Source: Pantoea cypripedii (GTDB taxonomy: Bacteria; Pseudomonadota; Gammaproteobacteria; Enterobacterales; Enterobacteriaceae). Taken from it: 64,000 bases of DNA. Shown piece after piece: positions 34,813-44,233 of this stretch. The notes under the pieces are model-generated. The model was given only the letters and a program-made list of their open reading frames with translations, had not been told where the DNA came from and searched no databases. Every line of letters starts with the position of its first letter. Position 1 is the first letter of the stretch. Location of the stretch: positions 3,638,801 through 3,702,800 of the forward strand of contig NZ_MLJI01000001.1 in assembly GCF_002095535.1 (NCBI RefSeq). The letters run 5' to 3'. A program made the position numbers and the translations under genes.

Positions 34813-35073
34813 ATGCAAAACACGAATCTGGAGTACCGGGTGGGTGATATCCCGCTCAGCGGACGGCTGTACGCCGGCTTTGTCCGCAAAGACAGCGGAA
34901 AGTGGGAGGGGACGGCCCGTGACGTCACGGACCAGGCACTGGCTGCCGTCGGGCAGAAACTCGTGCGGGAAGGCCGTCACCGGCTGATACCCCTGCCGGA
35001 CGGGCGTATGCTGCGCCTGTCAGCCGAAATGACTGACCCGGACGTGACGGAGGGCGCAGATGCGCAGCATTAA
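34813..35073 (+). CDS. Small protein inserted among the T4SS genes (DUF7446-like)
   Basis: 86 aa. The block LSGRLYAGFVRKDSGKWEGTARDVTDQAL reminds me of the DUF7446 phage/plasmid family, but I could not confirm this. It lies between the TraB-like gene and the lipoprotein gene, and overlaps the latter by 14 bp, so it is part of the operon. Function unknown. Confidence 0.6.
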   Translation: MQNTNLEYRVGDIPLSGRLYAGFVRKDSGKWEGTARDVTDQALAAVGQKLVREGRHRLIPLPDGRMLRLSAEMTDPDVTEGADAQH

Positions 35074-35476
35074 ATCTCTCTCATTACTCTTTTCAGCGGG
35101 TGTGCTGACGCTGCTGCTGACCGGCTGCAGCACGTCGAAAGATGAGATGCTGCCGCCCGGGGACAGCACCATGCTGGAGCTGTGGAATGATGGTGCATCG
35201 GCAACCCATGCAACCGGTGAGAGCCGGACCACCCTGCGCCGCCCGGTCACGGACAGTGAGCGTGTTATTTCACAGCAGACCCGGGACAGCTACAGCCGCA
35301 CCCAGGAGAACGAAATCCAGCAGACGTTTCCGCGTCTGCCCAATCCGGACCTGGTGATGTACGTCTTCCCGCATCTGGCCGACGGCAACACGCCGGTGCC
35401 CGGCTACAGCACGGTCTTCCCCTTTTACAGCCAGGTGCAGTTCGCGTTGCCCGGCGAGCGCACGGAGGATTTGTAA
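35060..35476 (+). CDS. TIGR03751 family transfer lipoprotein (TraV/VirB7-like)
   Basis: 138 aa lipoprotein with lipobox LLLTGCS (Cys about residue 21). The mature part is hydrophilic and ends with NPDLVMYVFPHLADGNTPVPGYSTVFPFY, the TIGR03751 hallmark. As an outer-membrane lipoprotein of the core complex it takes the VirB7/TraV place. Its stop codon overlaps the start of the ATPase gene by one base. Confidence 0.9.
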   Translation: MRSIKSLSLLFSAGVLTLLLTGCSTSKDEMLPPGDSTMLELWNDGASATHATGESRTTLRRPVTDSERVISQQTRDSYSRTQENEIQQTFPRLPNPDLVMYVFPHLADGNTPVPGYSTVFPFYSQVQFALPGERTEDL

Positions 35477-38274
35477 TGGCTTTTTCACTTTTCCGCCGCA
35501 GGGCTGACACTCAGGAAGCACACCAGTGCGGAGACGGGCCGTTTTCCGTTAACGGTCATGAGCCCCTGACGCGCGAGGGGCGCCTGACCCGCCGCGATGA
35601 AGCGACGCTGTATGAGACGGCCCCCTCCATTATCGATCATATTCCGTGGGGAGAATATCTGGCGGAACATCAGTGCATTCTGCTGGATGACGGCGTGTCC
35701 GTCGGGGCGGTGTATGAAATCATTCCGGTCGGCACCGAGGGACGTCCGGACTCACGCCTGGAGGAAATCCGTGACGTGGTGGAAAACGCCCTGCAGGACA
35801 GCCTGCCGGAGCTGGACGCCCATCAGTGGGTGGTGCAGTTTTACTGTCAGGATGACTCTGATTTGTCTGCGTATATGGACAGTATCAGGACCTACGTGAA
35901 GCCCCGTGCGCAGGGAACGCCGTTTACGGCGGCCTGGCTTAACGAACAGTCGCGCCACCTGCAGAACGTGGCCGCCGAAAAAGGGCTGTTCCTTGATGAC
36001 GCCGTCACCGGCGCACCGTGGCGCGGCCAGATCCGCCGCACACGCATGGTGATTTACCGCTGGGTGGAGTCACCGTACCGTGACCCGATGGCCCCCGAAG
36101 TCCTGCTGAAGCAGGTCTGCGATCGCCTCACCGCCGCGATGAGCGGTGCCGGTATTCATTGCCGGCGGCAGAACGGTGAGCAGATCCACAGCTGGCTGCT
36201 GCGCTGGTTCAACCCGGAGCCGGCGTGGGTGGATAAGGCCACGCTGTACCGCTGCGCCCGGCACGCCGACGATGCGCCCGGGGAGCTGCCGCTGCTGAAT
36301 GATTTCAGCGAAAGCCTGTGGTTTACCCGGCCGCGCAGCGATGCGGAGAAAGGCGTGTGGTGGTTTGATGATGTGGCGCACAAGGCGGTGCCGGTGGCCC
36401 GCCTGCGCAGCGTGCCCGCCACGGGGCATCTGACCGGCGAGGTGCGGCGCGGCGATAATATCAATGCCATCATGGACCTGTTGCCGGAAGGCACCGTGCT
36501 CACGCTGACGCTGGTTATCCATCCGCAGGATAAGCTGGAGGAAAACTTTGCCCGTCTGAGCCGCGACTCGATGGGCGAAAACGTGGATTCGCTCCGTGCC
36601 CGCGAGGACGCGGCCACCGCGCGAACCTACCTCGGCAACAGGCACAAACTTTACCGGGCGGCCATCACCCTGCTGATTAAGGCCAGGGATTTGCCGTCAC
36701 TGGATAAGCGCTATCTCGATCTCAGCAGCAAGCTGCTGAACTGCGGGCTGGAGCCGGTCAACCCGGAGCATGATATCGGGCCACTCAGCACCTATATGCG
36801 CGCTTTGCCGATGTGCTTTAACCCGGCGCAGGACAGACACCAGTGGTACACGCGGCTGATGTTCGTGCAGCATTTTGCCTGCCTGGCACCGGTGTACGGC
36901 CGTGATACCGGCACCGGCAACCCGGGTTTTACGTTCTTTAACCGCGGCGGTGGCCCGCTGTCTGTTGATCCCCTCAATAAAACTGACCGGACGCAGAACG
37001 CGCACAAACTGCTGTTTGGTCCCACCGGCGCCGGTAAGTCAGCCACAGCACTCTGCGAGCTGGCGCAGATGATGGCCATCTACCGGCCACGTATTTTTCT
37101 GCTCGAAGCCGGTAACAGCTTCGGGCTGTTCGGAGATTACTGCAGCTCGCTCGGGCTGACTGTGCATCGCGTCAGCATCAAACCCGGCAAGGCCATCTCG
37201 CTGGCGCCGTTTGGCGATGCGCATCTGCTGATGCAGGCAAAACCGGATGCGCTCATCATCAGTGAAGATGCGCTTCCCGATATTGATGACGATGAGGATA
37301 AAGATGAAGAGCGTGACGTGCTGGGTGAGATGGAGATTGCGGCACGCCTGATGATAACAGGCGGCGAACCGGCTGAAGAACAGAGGATGACGCGCGCCGA
37401 TCGCGGGATGATACGCGAGGCCATCATGATTGCTGCCCGTACCGCTTTTGAAGCTGACCGACAGATGCTGCCGGAGGACCTGATGTATGCGCTGCAGAAC
37501 ATCGCCCGGGATATCAGCCAGGGTGAGGATGGCCGCGAAAAACGCACCCCCGCCCGCCGGGCCCGTGCGGAGGAGATGTCGGAAGCGTTGCGGATGTTCA
37601 CTGAGGGTTTTGAAGGTGATCTCTTTAACCGGCCTGGTACGCCGTGGCCGGAGGCTGACGTGACCATCGTTGATCTCGGCACACTGGCCCGTGAAGGCTA
37701 TGAAGCACAGATGGCGGTTGCCGTGATTTCGCTGCTTAACACCATTAATAATATCGCCGAGCGGGAACAGTACAGCGATCGGGATATTATCGTGCCGATT
37801 GATGAGGCGCATATCGTGACCGCAAACCCCCTGCTGGGTCCTTATGCGACCAAAATCGTGAAGATGTGGCGTAAGCTCGGTGCGTGGCTCTGGCTGTTCA
37901 CCCAGAACCTTGCCGACTTCCCGGACACGGCCAAAAAGATGCTCAACATGGCGGAGTGGTGGATTTGTCTGGTCATGCCCCCGGACGAGGTGGAACAGAT
38001 TGCGCGCTTCAAAACGCTGACGGATGAGCAGAAGACGATGCTGATGTCTGCCACTAAACTTCCTAAAAAATATACAGAAGGTGTGATTCTGTCGCGTAAG
38101 GTCCAGGCCCTGTTTCGCGCGGTGCCTCCGAGCCTGTATCTCGCCCTGGGTATGACCGAAAAAGAAGAAAAAGCGGAAAGACGGCGGATTATGGATGAAT
38201 TACAGTGCAGTGAACTTGAGGCTGCGTTTCATGTTGCGCGCCGGCTTGATGAAAGCCGCGGACTGAGTATCTGA
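35476..38274 (+). CDS. TIGR03744 family conjugative ATPase (TraC/VirB4-like)
   Basis: 932 aa, the motor of the T4SS. The N-terminal half is the VirB4/TraC domain. Walker A is LLFGPTGAGKSATAL (about residues 512-526); Walker B is DIIVPIDEAHIV (about 772-783); WLFTQNLADFP and WICLVMPPDE follow, as in other VirB4 proteins. An acidic insert (DIDDDEDKDEERD, about 600-615) lies between them. Family TIGR03744 (PFL_4706). It is the last gene of this block of overlapping genes. Confidence 0.95.
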   Translation: MAFSLFRRRADTQEAHQCGDGPFSVNGHEPLTREGRLTRRDEATLYETAPSIIDHIPWGEYLAEHQCILLDDGVSVGAVYEIIPVGTEGRPDSRLEEIRDVVENALQDSLPELDAHQWVVQFYCQDDSDLSAYMDSIRTYVKPRAQGTPFTAAWLNEQSRHLQNVAAEKGLFLDDAVTGAPWRGQIRRTRMVIYRWVESPYRDPMAPEVLLKQVCDRLTAAMSGAGIHCRRQNGEQIHSWLLRWFNPEPAWVDKATLYRCARHADDAPGELPLLNDFSESLWFTRPRSDAEKGVWWFDDVAHKAVPVARLRSVPATGHLTGEVRRGDNINAIMDLLPEGTVLTLTLVIHPQDKLEENFARLSRDSMGENVDSLRAREDAATARTYLGNRHKLYRAAITLLIKARDLPSLDKRYLDLSSKLLNCGLEPVNPEHDIGPLSTYMRALPMCFNPAQDRHQWYTRLMFVQHFACLAPVYGRDTGTGNPGFTFFNRGGGPLSVDPLNKTDRTQNAHKLLFGPTGAGKSATALCELAQMMAIYRPRIFLLEAGNSFGLFGDYCSSLGLTVHRVSIKPGKAISLAPFGDAHLLMQAKPDALIISEDALPDIDDDEDKDEERDVLGEMEIAARLMITGGEPAEEQRMTRADRGMIREAIMIAARTAFEADRQMLPEDLMYALQNIARDISQGEDGREKRTPARRARAEEMSEALRMFTEGFEGDLFNRPGTPWPEADVTIVDLGTLAREGYEAQMAVAVISLLNTINNIAEREQYSDRDIIVPIDEAHIVTANPLLGPYATKIVKMWRKLGAWLWLFTQNLADFPDTAKKMLNMAEWWICLVMPPDEVEQIARFKTLTDEQKTMLMSATKLPKKYTEGVILSRKVQALFRAVPPSLYLALGMTEKEEKAERRRIMDELQCSELEAAFHVARRLDESRGLSI

Positions 38275-38285
38275 CAGGGGAATCC

Positions 38286-38690
38286 ATGAAAAAACTGACT
38301 ATGGCACCGCCAGTGGTCGTACCGGACAAGGCACTGATTGCCTCTGTCATATTTACCGTACCGCCGCAGGGTACAGCATCTATCGGCCAGTCTGACAGTG
38401 TATCACTGGAGATACTGCAGCGCGAAATTGTGAAACGCCTTGAGAAGCCGGTGTTATTTTCTGTCTACCCGCATCGCATCGGACGGCGCAGTTGCGTGGC
38501 GGTTCACCTGACAGATGTGAATGAAAAGATGCTTGATATTCTGATCACCGTCACAGGCAACACGCTGTGGCCAGGTGAGGCGGAGTTCAGAACCGGACTG
38601 CGCTGGAATATCTGCGTACCGGATGCCACCGACCTGCTGTGGGTGCTGAAGGAGATAGATCGGGTAACAGGCGGACAGGTGTGTAATTAA
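38286..38690 (+). CDS. Hypothetical protein, 134 aa
   Basis: Starts 11 bp after the ATPase gene with a CAGGGGAA site. Soluble, no signal peptide; LTMAPPVVVPDKALIASVIFTVPPQG and VLWVLKEIDRV are its most regular parts. I do not recognise the family. It could be a conserved last gene of the block or the start of the cargo. Confidence 0.55.
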   Translation: MKKLTMAPPVVVPDKALIASVIFTVPPQGTASIGQSDSVSLEILQREIVKRLEKPVLFSVYPHRIGRRSCVAVHLTDVNEKMLDILITVTGNTLWPGEAEFRTGLRWNICVPDATDLLWVLKEIDRVTGGQVCN

Positions 38691-38699
38691 ACCGGCCCT

Positions 38700-38743
38700 C
38701 CGTGTCGGTCAGACAGCGGTGTTCAGCTGTCCGACCGACACGG
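38700..38743. terminator. Long inverted repeat, probable terminator or operator
   Basis: CCGTGTCGGTC (38700-38710) pairs perfectly with GACCGACACGG (38733-38743), and GACA/TGTC inside extends the stem. No T-run follows. It marks the junction between the T4SS block and the chemoreceptor cargo. The gap 38691-38950 has no other feature I can support. Confidence 0.5.
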
Positions 38744-38950
38744 AGGCTGCGGGTGCGGGCGGCAAAGAGCCCGTACGTCGTGCCTGTCCTGAGCTACTTC
38801 CCGGATTGACCCTGTATTTATTTCCAGTCTCATGTACGATAAATCAGCCGGATAAATTGACCGGTCTCAAAGGGGCTTGCAGTGGCAGGGTTTGGCTGGC
38901 CATCATACCCTGAACTCCATTTCACCAGTTCTCCTTCAGGAAGGTCTCCT

Positions 38951-39301
38951 GTGTTAGCCAAAATCCTTGTCGCTGTTGTTGCCGTCATACATCTTTATAT
39001 CATTGTTCTTGAAATGTTTTTGTGGGATACCCGTATAGGTCGGAAGGCATTTAATCTTACTCCTGATTTTTCGCACGAGACTCGGGTACTGGCAGCAAAT
39101 CAGGGGTTATATAATGGCTTTCTGGCGGCGGGCTTATTCTGGGGATTATGGCTGGGAGAAAGCGGAACTCATGTTACCTTCTTTTTCCTGATATGCGTGT
39201 TGATTGCAGGCGTTTTCGGTGCAGTAACAGCCAGCCGGAAGATACTTTATGTTCAGGCGTTTCCGGCTCTCGCCGCATTGACTGCACTGCTGTTCAGTTA
39301 A
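38951..39301 (+). CDS. DUF1304 membrane protein
   Basis: 116 aa from a GTG at 38951 with AGGAAGG upstream; a longer open frame begins at 38882. Four hydrophobic helices; the start ILVAVVAVIHLYIIVLEMFLW and LAANQGLYNGFLAAGLFWG are typical of DUF1304. Function unknown. It is the first cargo gene after the T4SS block. Confidence 0.88.
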   Translation: MLAKILVAVVAVIHLYIIVLEMFLWDTRIGRKAFNLTPDFSHETRVLAANQGLYNGFLAAGLFWGLWLGESGTHVTFFFLICVLIAGVFGAVTASRKILYVQAFPALAALTALLFS

Positions 39302-39562
39302 CTGTTGAAGGAGTGAGCTGATTATCTTCTTCCTCCCCCGCGAACGTAAAACCGTCATCTGACAGCAGTCCTGAAAACTGAAATGACTGACTTTCAAGGT
39401 TCCTGAAGAAATGCCGGGACCGCTGCTTTCTCTCACATTACTGAGTTAATGCTTAAGACTAAACTCCCGATTACACGCGGGGAGGCCGGAACTGCGGGCG
39501 GCGGTATCACCGATGGTTACACAATACGATACCTTCTGAAGATAAAAAATATGCATTACACT

Positions 39563-39588
39563 TAACTTATCCGGGGTTATACCGATAA
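39563..39588 (+). promoter_or_regulatory. Sigma28 (FliA)-like promoter of the first chemoreceptor gene
   Basis: TAACTTAT, 10-bp spacer, ACCGATAA (39581-39588) against the FliA consensus TAAAGTTT-N11-GCCGATAA. The -10 matches 7 of 8; the -35 is weaker (5 of 8). The expected start of transcription is about 39595. Confidence 0.55.
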
Positions 39589-39621
39589 CAGCATAACATC
39601 ATGCAATCACCGGATAACCTC

Positions 39622-41298
39622 ATGAACAACATCGAATTTCATCCTGAAAAAAACGGAAAATCAGTTCGTAATCTCAGGCTTATACCGCTCTTCTGTGCTC
39701 TTCTTGGCATTATCTTTCTTATCTTTGCTGCCTGCGCCGGACTTTCCGCTGTCCTGATGCATAAAAGCAGCGGACATATCGATAACCTCGACAGAGAGGT
39801 GCAGGTCCGCATTGGCCTGTCCAACAGCACCAACCACCTGCGCCTTGCGCGCCTGAGCGCTCTGCGTGCTGCGCTGGCGAAAGACGCCGGAGACCCGGCG
39901 CAGTCTGAAGCACAGCTTGCCGAAGCCAGAAAGCGGGTCGCCGCCGCGCGAAAAAGTCTGGCGGATTATATCAGCCGGCCCGTGAAAGGTCCGGAAGATG
40001 CCGCCCTTGACGCGCCGCTCAGGGCGCGCTTTGAAACCTATATTGCCAGCGTGGAACAGGGCATTGCACTCGCTCAGGACGGAAAAACACAGCAGGTGAT
40101 TGCTCATGAATACCAGAGTATCGCCCCTCTTGATGACCGCTACAACCAGGTTCTGCTCAAGGATGCGGCCCTGAGTACGGCGCGGGCAGACAGCATCAAC
40201 CGTGAATCAGATGCCCTGTTTGACCGGGGGTATGTTGCAATGGGGGTCAGCCTGGCGCTGGCGGCCATCGTGATAGGGCTGAGCCTCATACTTCTGTTGC
40301 GGGTAGTGATTGCGCCACTGAAAAACATCCTGGTACGCGTAACCAACATTGCGCAGTGCAGGCTGACTGACGCCCCGCAGGCCTGGGGGCGCAGTGAGAT
40401 TGGCGAGCTGGGCAATAACGTGCAGATTATGCAGCAGGCGCTCATCAAAACCGTGGGGTCCGTCCGCGACGGCGCGCAGGCCATTTACCAGGGAACCAGT
40501 GAGATTTCTGCCGGCAGCATCGACCTGTCGGCCCGCACCGAAGAGCAGGCCTCAGCCCTGCAACAGACCGCCGCCAGTATGGAAGAGCTCACCACCACGG
40601 TGAAGCAGAATGCCGATAACGCTCACCATGCGAGGGACCTGGCGCATCAGGCCAGCCGGCAGGCAACCGAAGGCGGCCGCGTCATGGAGAGCGTGGTGCA
40701 GACCATGGAACGGATTTCGGGCAGTTCCGGCCGTATCGCGGACATCACCGCCACCATTAACAGCATCGCTTTCCAGACCAATATACTGGCGCTGAACGCG
40801 GCGGTGGAAGCTGCCCGCGCAGGCGAGCAGGGGCGCGGATTTGCCGTTGTGGCCAGTGAAGTCAGGAATCTGGCGCAGCGCAGCGCCCAGGCCGCAAAGG
40901 AAATAGAGACACTGATAGCGGAGTCGCAGAAGCAGATAGGGGAAGGTTCCCTGGAAACCCGGAAAGCCGGGGAGTCAATGTCTGCCATTATGGCGTCGGT
41001 AAAAAGCGTCACTGGCCTGATGGGGGAGATTGCGATTGCGTCTAACGAGCAAAGCAAGGGCATAGACCAGGTGAGGGAAGCGGTCGTGCAGATGGACAGC
41101 GTCACGCAGCAGAACGCCGCGCTGGTTGAGCAGGCTTCCGCCGCCGCTTCGTCGCTGTCTGACCAGGCGGGAGTGCTGACGGGCTCGGTCGGCGTGTTCA
41201 TTCTTGATGAACCAGTCGGCATGATAAAAACGTCGCCCGGACTTCTGCCTGTTTCACGCAGAACCACAGGGGATAAGACTGACTGGACAACGTTCTGA
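39622..41298 (+). CDS. Methyl-accepting chemotaxis protein 1
   Basis: 558 aa from the ATG at 39622. An in-frame ATG at 39601 is only about 6 nt from the predicted transcription start and is less likely. It has a TM helix (about 23-47), a four-helix-type periplasmic sensor (about 48-205), a second TM (about 206-230), HAMP, and a signalling domain with the conserved tip [20 protein letters not shown] (about 386-405). The C-terminus DWTTF is an xWxxF pentapeptide for CheR/CheB docking. It would feed the host chemotaxis system. Ligand unknown. Confidence 0.92.
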   Translation: MNNIEFHPEKNGKSVRNLRLIPLFCALLGIIFLIFAACAGLSAVLMHKSSGHIDNLDREVQVRIGLSNSTNHLRLARLSALRAALAKDAGDPAQSEAQLAEARKRVAAARKSLADYISRPVKGPEDAALDAPLRARFETYIASVEQGIALAQDGKTQQVIAHEYQSIAPLDDRYNQVLLKDAALSTARADSINRESDALFDRGYVAMGVSLALAAIVIGLSLILLLRVVIAPLKNILVRVTNIAQCRLTDAPQAWGRSEIGELGNNVQIMQQALIKTVGSVRDGAQAIYQGTSEISAGSIDLSARTEEQASALQQTAASMEELTTTVKQNADNAHHARDLAHQASRQATEGGRVMESVVQTMERISGSSGRIADITATINSIAFQTNILALNAAVEAARAGEQGRGFAVVASEVRNLAQRSAQAAKEIETLIAESQKQIGEGSLETRKAGESMSAIMASVKSVTGLMGEIAIASNEQSKGIDQVREAVVQMDSVTQQNAALVEQASAAASSLSDQAGVLTGSVGVFILDEPVGMIKTSPGLLPVSRRTTGDKTDWTTF

Positions 41299-41735
41299 CG
41301 TTATCCCTTCAGAATGAGTGGCCAGCGCATCATAAAATCATCCGGCAGCCGGAACTTTGTTCTGGCTGCAGGTGAAAGCCCGATGCAGTTGTCCGAATGT
41401 GCGCTGCATATCGGCGTACATAGCAGACGACTCTTCCCGACCAGATAAGCAGCGCTACAAATGCTCTCAATCCGCCTGAAATACGCGCGGCGGTGGTTTT
41501 TTTACTGTTTATTCGGAAAGCGTAGAGCGTGAGCCGTATTGACAGGTTCATCTTATGATCATTCCCCCGGAACAAAACAGCGTGCCAAGCCAGTCACTTA
41601 CCGACGCTAAACATTCTGTGCTTTTAATGTCATTAAAATATAATTTTTTCATTTTTTAGGCCGATACCGTTTCACCGGTTTATTGAATGATCCCGGCATT
41701 TGGCATTCTGTTTTCAACATCAGGTGAAAATACAT
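41299..41735 (+). other. Gap between chemoreceptor genes
   Basis: No convincing gene. The left half is GC-rich with short hairpins; the right part is AT-rich and holds the FliA-like promoter at 41641-41667. Confidence 0.5.
41641..41667 (+). promoter_or_regulatory. Sigma28 (FliA)-like promoter of the second chemoreceptor gene
   Basis: TAATTTTT (41641-41648), 11-bp spacer, GCCGATAC (41660-41667): 6 of 8 and 7 of 8 matches to TAAAGTTT-N11-GCCGATAA, with exact spacing. It lies about 68 bp before the start codon. Confidence 0.7.
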
Positions 41736-43394
41736 ATGAATATCTCTCAGAGGTTGATGCTAATCTGTTCCCTGTTCTCCGCATCACTTATTACCCTGGT
41801 TATTGTCGCGCTCGTCGTTGTTTCGGGTTTTCAGTCACGCTTTCAGAACGTTCAGGCGAACGCCATCCCCTCAATTATTGACCTGGGTAAACTGGTCAAT
41901 GGCAGTAACGAACTCATTATCTGGATGTACCGGCATCAGAGTGCGACTGACCCAGGTCGGCAGGCAGAAGTTGAGAAAGAAATTAATAAACTGATAAACA
42001 AGCTGTCTTCCCTGAATCAGCATTACCTGGACAATGACATCGCCAGCGATGAGGACCGCCGTATGACCGAGGCCGCCTTTGTCAATATCAAAGCATTCAG
42101 GAACAAACTGCCCGCCTTTCTGGAAGGTTCACGCGCCCAGAATGATGCTGTAGCGCTGGGGGCACTCCAGGGCAGTAACGGAGTCGGTCAGGTCGCCCGC
42201 GACCTTATCGCAGGATATCAGAAGCAGCTGAAACTGAATGTGGATATCAGTAACGGACTCAGGACAGTAAATGACCGGATTTATCACCTCACTTTCTGGA
42301 GCATGCTTGCAGGCTCCGCGCTGGTCATAATTCTGCTGGGTACCCTGGCGATGATAACGATACGCGGGATTCGCCGGAATCTTAACGGCATGCGTTCAGT
42401 GATGGAAAAGGCCAGTGAGAGCCTTGACCTGACGCTCAGGGCTGATGCCTCCCGCCGGGACGAAATCGGTCTGACGGCAAAAGCCTTCAATCACCTTGTC
42501 GATACGGTTGCGGACTCTCTGTCATCTGTCAGCGCGTCCTCTCACTCAGTCAGTACCGCATCGGCCCAGATTTCTGCCGGTAATGAAGACCTTTCCTCCC
42601 GGACTGAAGAACAGGCCGCCTCGCTGGAACAGACCGCAGCCAGCATGTCCGAGCTGAGTGAAACCGTGCGCCAGACCGCGGAGAATACCCGGCTGGCCAG
42701 CCAGCTTTCACACAATACCCGTCAGATTTCAGAAGACAGCACAGAAAAAGTCCGGGGTATGCTGCATACCATGTCTGACATCCGCAGCAGCTCGGCGAAA
42801 ATTACCGACATTATCTCCATTATTGAAGGCATCGCTTTTCAGACCAATATTCTGGCGCTCAATGCGGCAGTGGAAGCGGCGCGGGCCGGTGAACAGGGGC
42901 GCGGGTTTGCGGTGGTCGCCGGTGAGGTCCGAAACCTTGCTCAGCGTTCGTCCACGTCGGCCCGTGAAATCAGGGGGCTGATTGAGTCCTCAATGCAGTT
43001 TGTGGAAGCCGGTGCGGCTCAGGCTGAAGATGTCGGGGACAATATGACCCGCATGGATGATGCCATACGTCAGGTCAATGACCTGGTCAATGAGATTGCG
43101 GCGGCGGCGCAGGAGCAGACGCTGGGTATCGGACAGGTTCATCAGGCGGTCAGCCAGATGGATGACGTGACGCAGCAGAATGCGGCCCTGGTGGAGGAGG
43201 CGTCGGCAGCATCCCATTCTCTGATGGAGCAGGCCTCGGCCCTGAATACCCTGGTCGCGACGTTCATCCTTCGTACCCCGTCGCAGCCATCTTCGTTAAA
43301 GACTGAGGTGCAGCGTCCATCAGCGCCAGCCCGGCAGCCTGCCGCCCGCCATCCGCAGCATACGGATGCTGAGAGCAACTGGCAGAGCTTCTGA
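41736..43394 (+). CDS. Methyl-accepting chemotaxis protein 2
   Basis: 552 aa from the ATG at 41736; the upstream TTG frame is not needed. TM helix (about 7-30), periplasmic helical sensor, second TM (about 188-210), HAMP, and the signalling tip [20 protein letters not shown]. It ends NWQSF, again a CheR/CheB pentapeptide at the very end. The sensor domain is clearly different from that of the first receptor, so the two should respond to different signals. Ser/Ala/Pro-rich linker before the pentapeptide. Confidence 0.93.
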   Translation: MNISQRLMLICSLFSASLITLVIVALVVVSGFQSRFQNVQANAIPSIIDLGKLVNGSNELIIWMYRHQSATDPGRQAEVEKEINKLINKLSSLNQHYLDNDIASDEDRRMTEAAFVNIKAFRNKLPAFLEGSRAQNDAVALGALQGSNGVGQVARDLIAGYQKQLKLNVDISNGLRTVNDRIYHLTFWSMLAGSALVIILLGTLAMITIRGIRRNLNGMRSVMEKASESLDLTLRADASRRDEIGLTAKAFNHLVDTVADSLSSVSASSHSVSTASAQISAGNEDLSSRTEEQAASLEQTAASMSELSETVRQTAENTRLASQLSHNTRQISEDSTEKVRGMLHTMSDIRSSSAKITDIISIIEGIAFQTNILALNAAVEAARAGEQGRGFAVVAGEVRNLAQRSSTSAREIRGLIESSMQFVEAGAAQAEDVGDNMTRMDDAIRQVNDLVNEIAAAAQEQTLGIGQVHQAVSQMDDVTQQNAALVEEASAASHSLMEQASALNTLVATFILRTPSQPSSLKTEVQRPSAPARQPAARHPQHTDAESNWQSF

Positions 43395-43465
43395 CAAACA
43401 GTGCAGACCGGTCAATTCACCACCGGGCTGATTAAATACAATCCTTAGTTCAGCCGGGAAGACAT

Positions 43466-43810
43466 GTGACTACGGATAAAAATTCATATCCTGATAAATA
43501 TCAGGAACTCATACTTATCAGTGAACATACTGACGCACTGCTGTCGCAGATGAGGAGCCAGAGATATGCTGACATGGCGATTTTTCTGAATAACCTTAAT
43601 CACATGGAACGGTATCAGGGTTTTATTTCCGTGTTGCATCACGACACAGAATTCTGGCGCTCGCTGAAAGTCCGGGATACTGACCTTTATATCCGGATTG
43701 AAGCAATACAGCTTTCTTTCGGCATACTCAGTAATCTGGTTGAGAATCTGCGTCATGCTTTCGTCCCGCTTCAGCAGCAGGCAAAAAATGCTGCGGATAA
43801 ACCCGGCTGA
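43466..43810 (+). CDS. Hypothetical helical protein next to the chemoreceptors
   Basis: 114 aa from a GTG at 43466 with GGGAAG upstream, 71 bp after the second receptor gene, so perhaps cotranscribed. Helical and soluble (YQELILISEHTDALLSQMRSQ; IRIEAIQLSFGILSNLVENL). I do not recognise it. Because of its place it may be an accessory of the receptor, but nothing in the sequence shows this. Confidence 0.6.
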   Translation: MTTDKNSYPDKYQELILISEHTDALLSQMRSQRYADMAIFLNNLNHMERYQGFISVLHHDTEFWRSLKVRDTDLYIRIEAIQLSFGILSNLVENLRHAFVPLQQQAKNAADKPG

Positions 43811-43828
43811 GCTGAAGAGTAAACCTCT

Positions 43829-43868
43829 CTTATTTTCAGAAGGCCTTTTACGGCTATCTGAAAATAAG
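43829..43868. terminator. Bidirectional terminator between convergent genes
   Basis: CTTATTTTCAGA (43829-43840) and TCTGAAAATAAG (43857-43868) form a perfect 12-bp stem between the 43466 gene and the minus-strand PerC-like gene. Confidence 0.6.
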
Positions 43869-43871
43869 TTG

Positions 43872-44105
43872 TCAGTACCCCTCATTATACCGGCTCTGAG
43901 TTTTATACAGGCGCCGCGTTTCAGTACGTCGCCCGTCCGGGGGGATATTCGCCCCCATGTCAATACAGTGCTCCCGCCGCCGGGCAATCGCTTCGCGCTC
44001 GGTTTCATTGGCTGAATGGTCCATCACCGTCAGCCACCGGCGGGCGGCGCGGCGCCACTGCCCCCGGCTTTCCAGTAATTCAGCAATACCGTCTTTCAGT
44101 TCCAT
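43872..44105 (-). CDS. PerC-family transcriptional regulator
   Basis: 77 aa from the ATG at 44105. The pattern KDGIAELLESRGQWRRAARRWLTVM followed by TEREAIARRREHCI is the PerC family signature. PerC-type proteins activate virulence operons in attaching-and-effacing E. coli and are scattered as PerC-like regulators on phages and islands. Here it is on the minus strand between the chemoreceptors and the GHKL-ATPase gene; its target is unknown. Confidence 0.82.
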   Translation of the reverse strand: MELKDGIAELLESRGQWRRAARRWLTVMDHSANETEREAIARRREHCIDMGANIPPDGRRTETRRLYKTQSRYNEGY

Positions 44106-44233
44106 ATCTCTCCACCGGCCTGGCAGCCTGAACATTGCCGGTTATTTTTCCACAGACGCAATCACAGTTCTCAGTTTAACCCTAAGCGCACTTCCGGAAA
44201 ATGACACCTGAACCCACATTACGGAGTCTTCTG

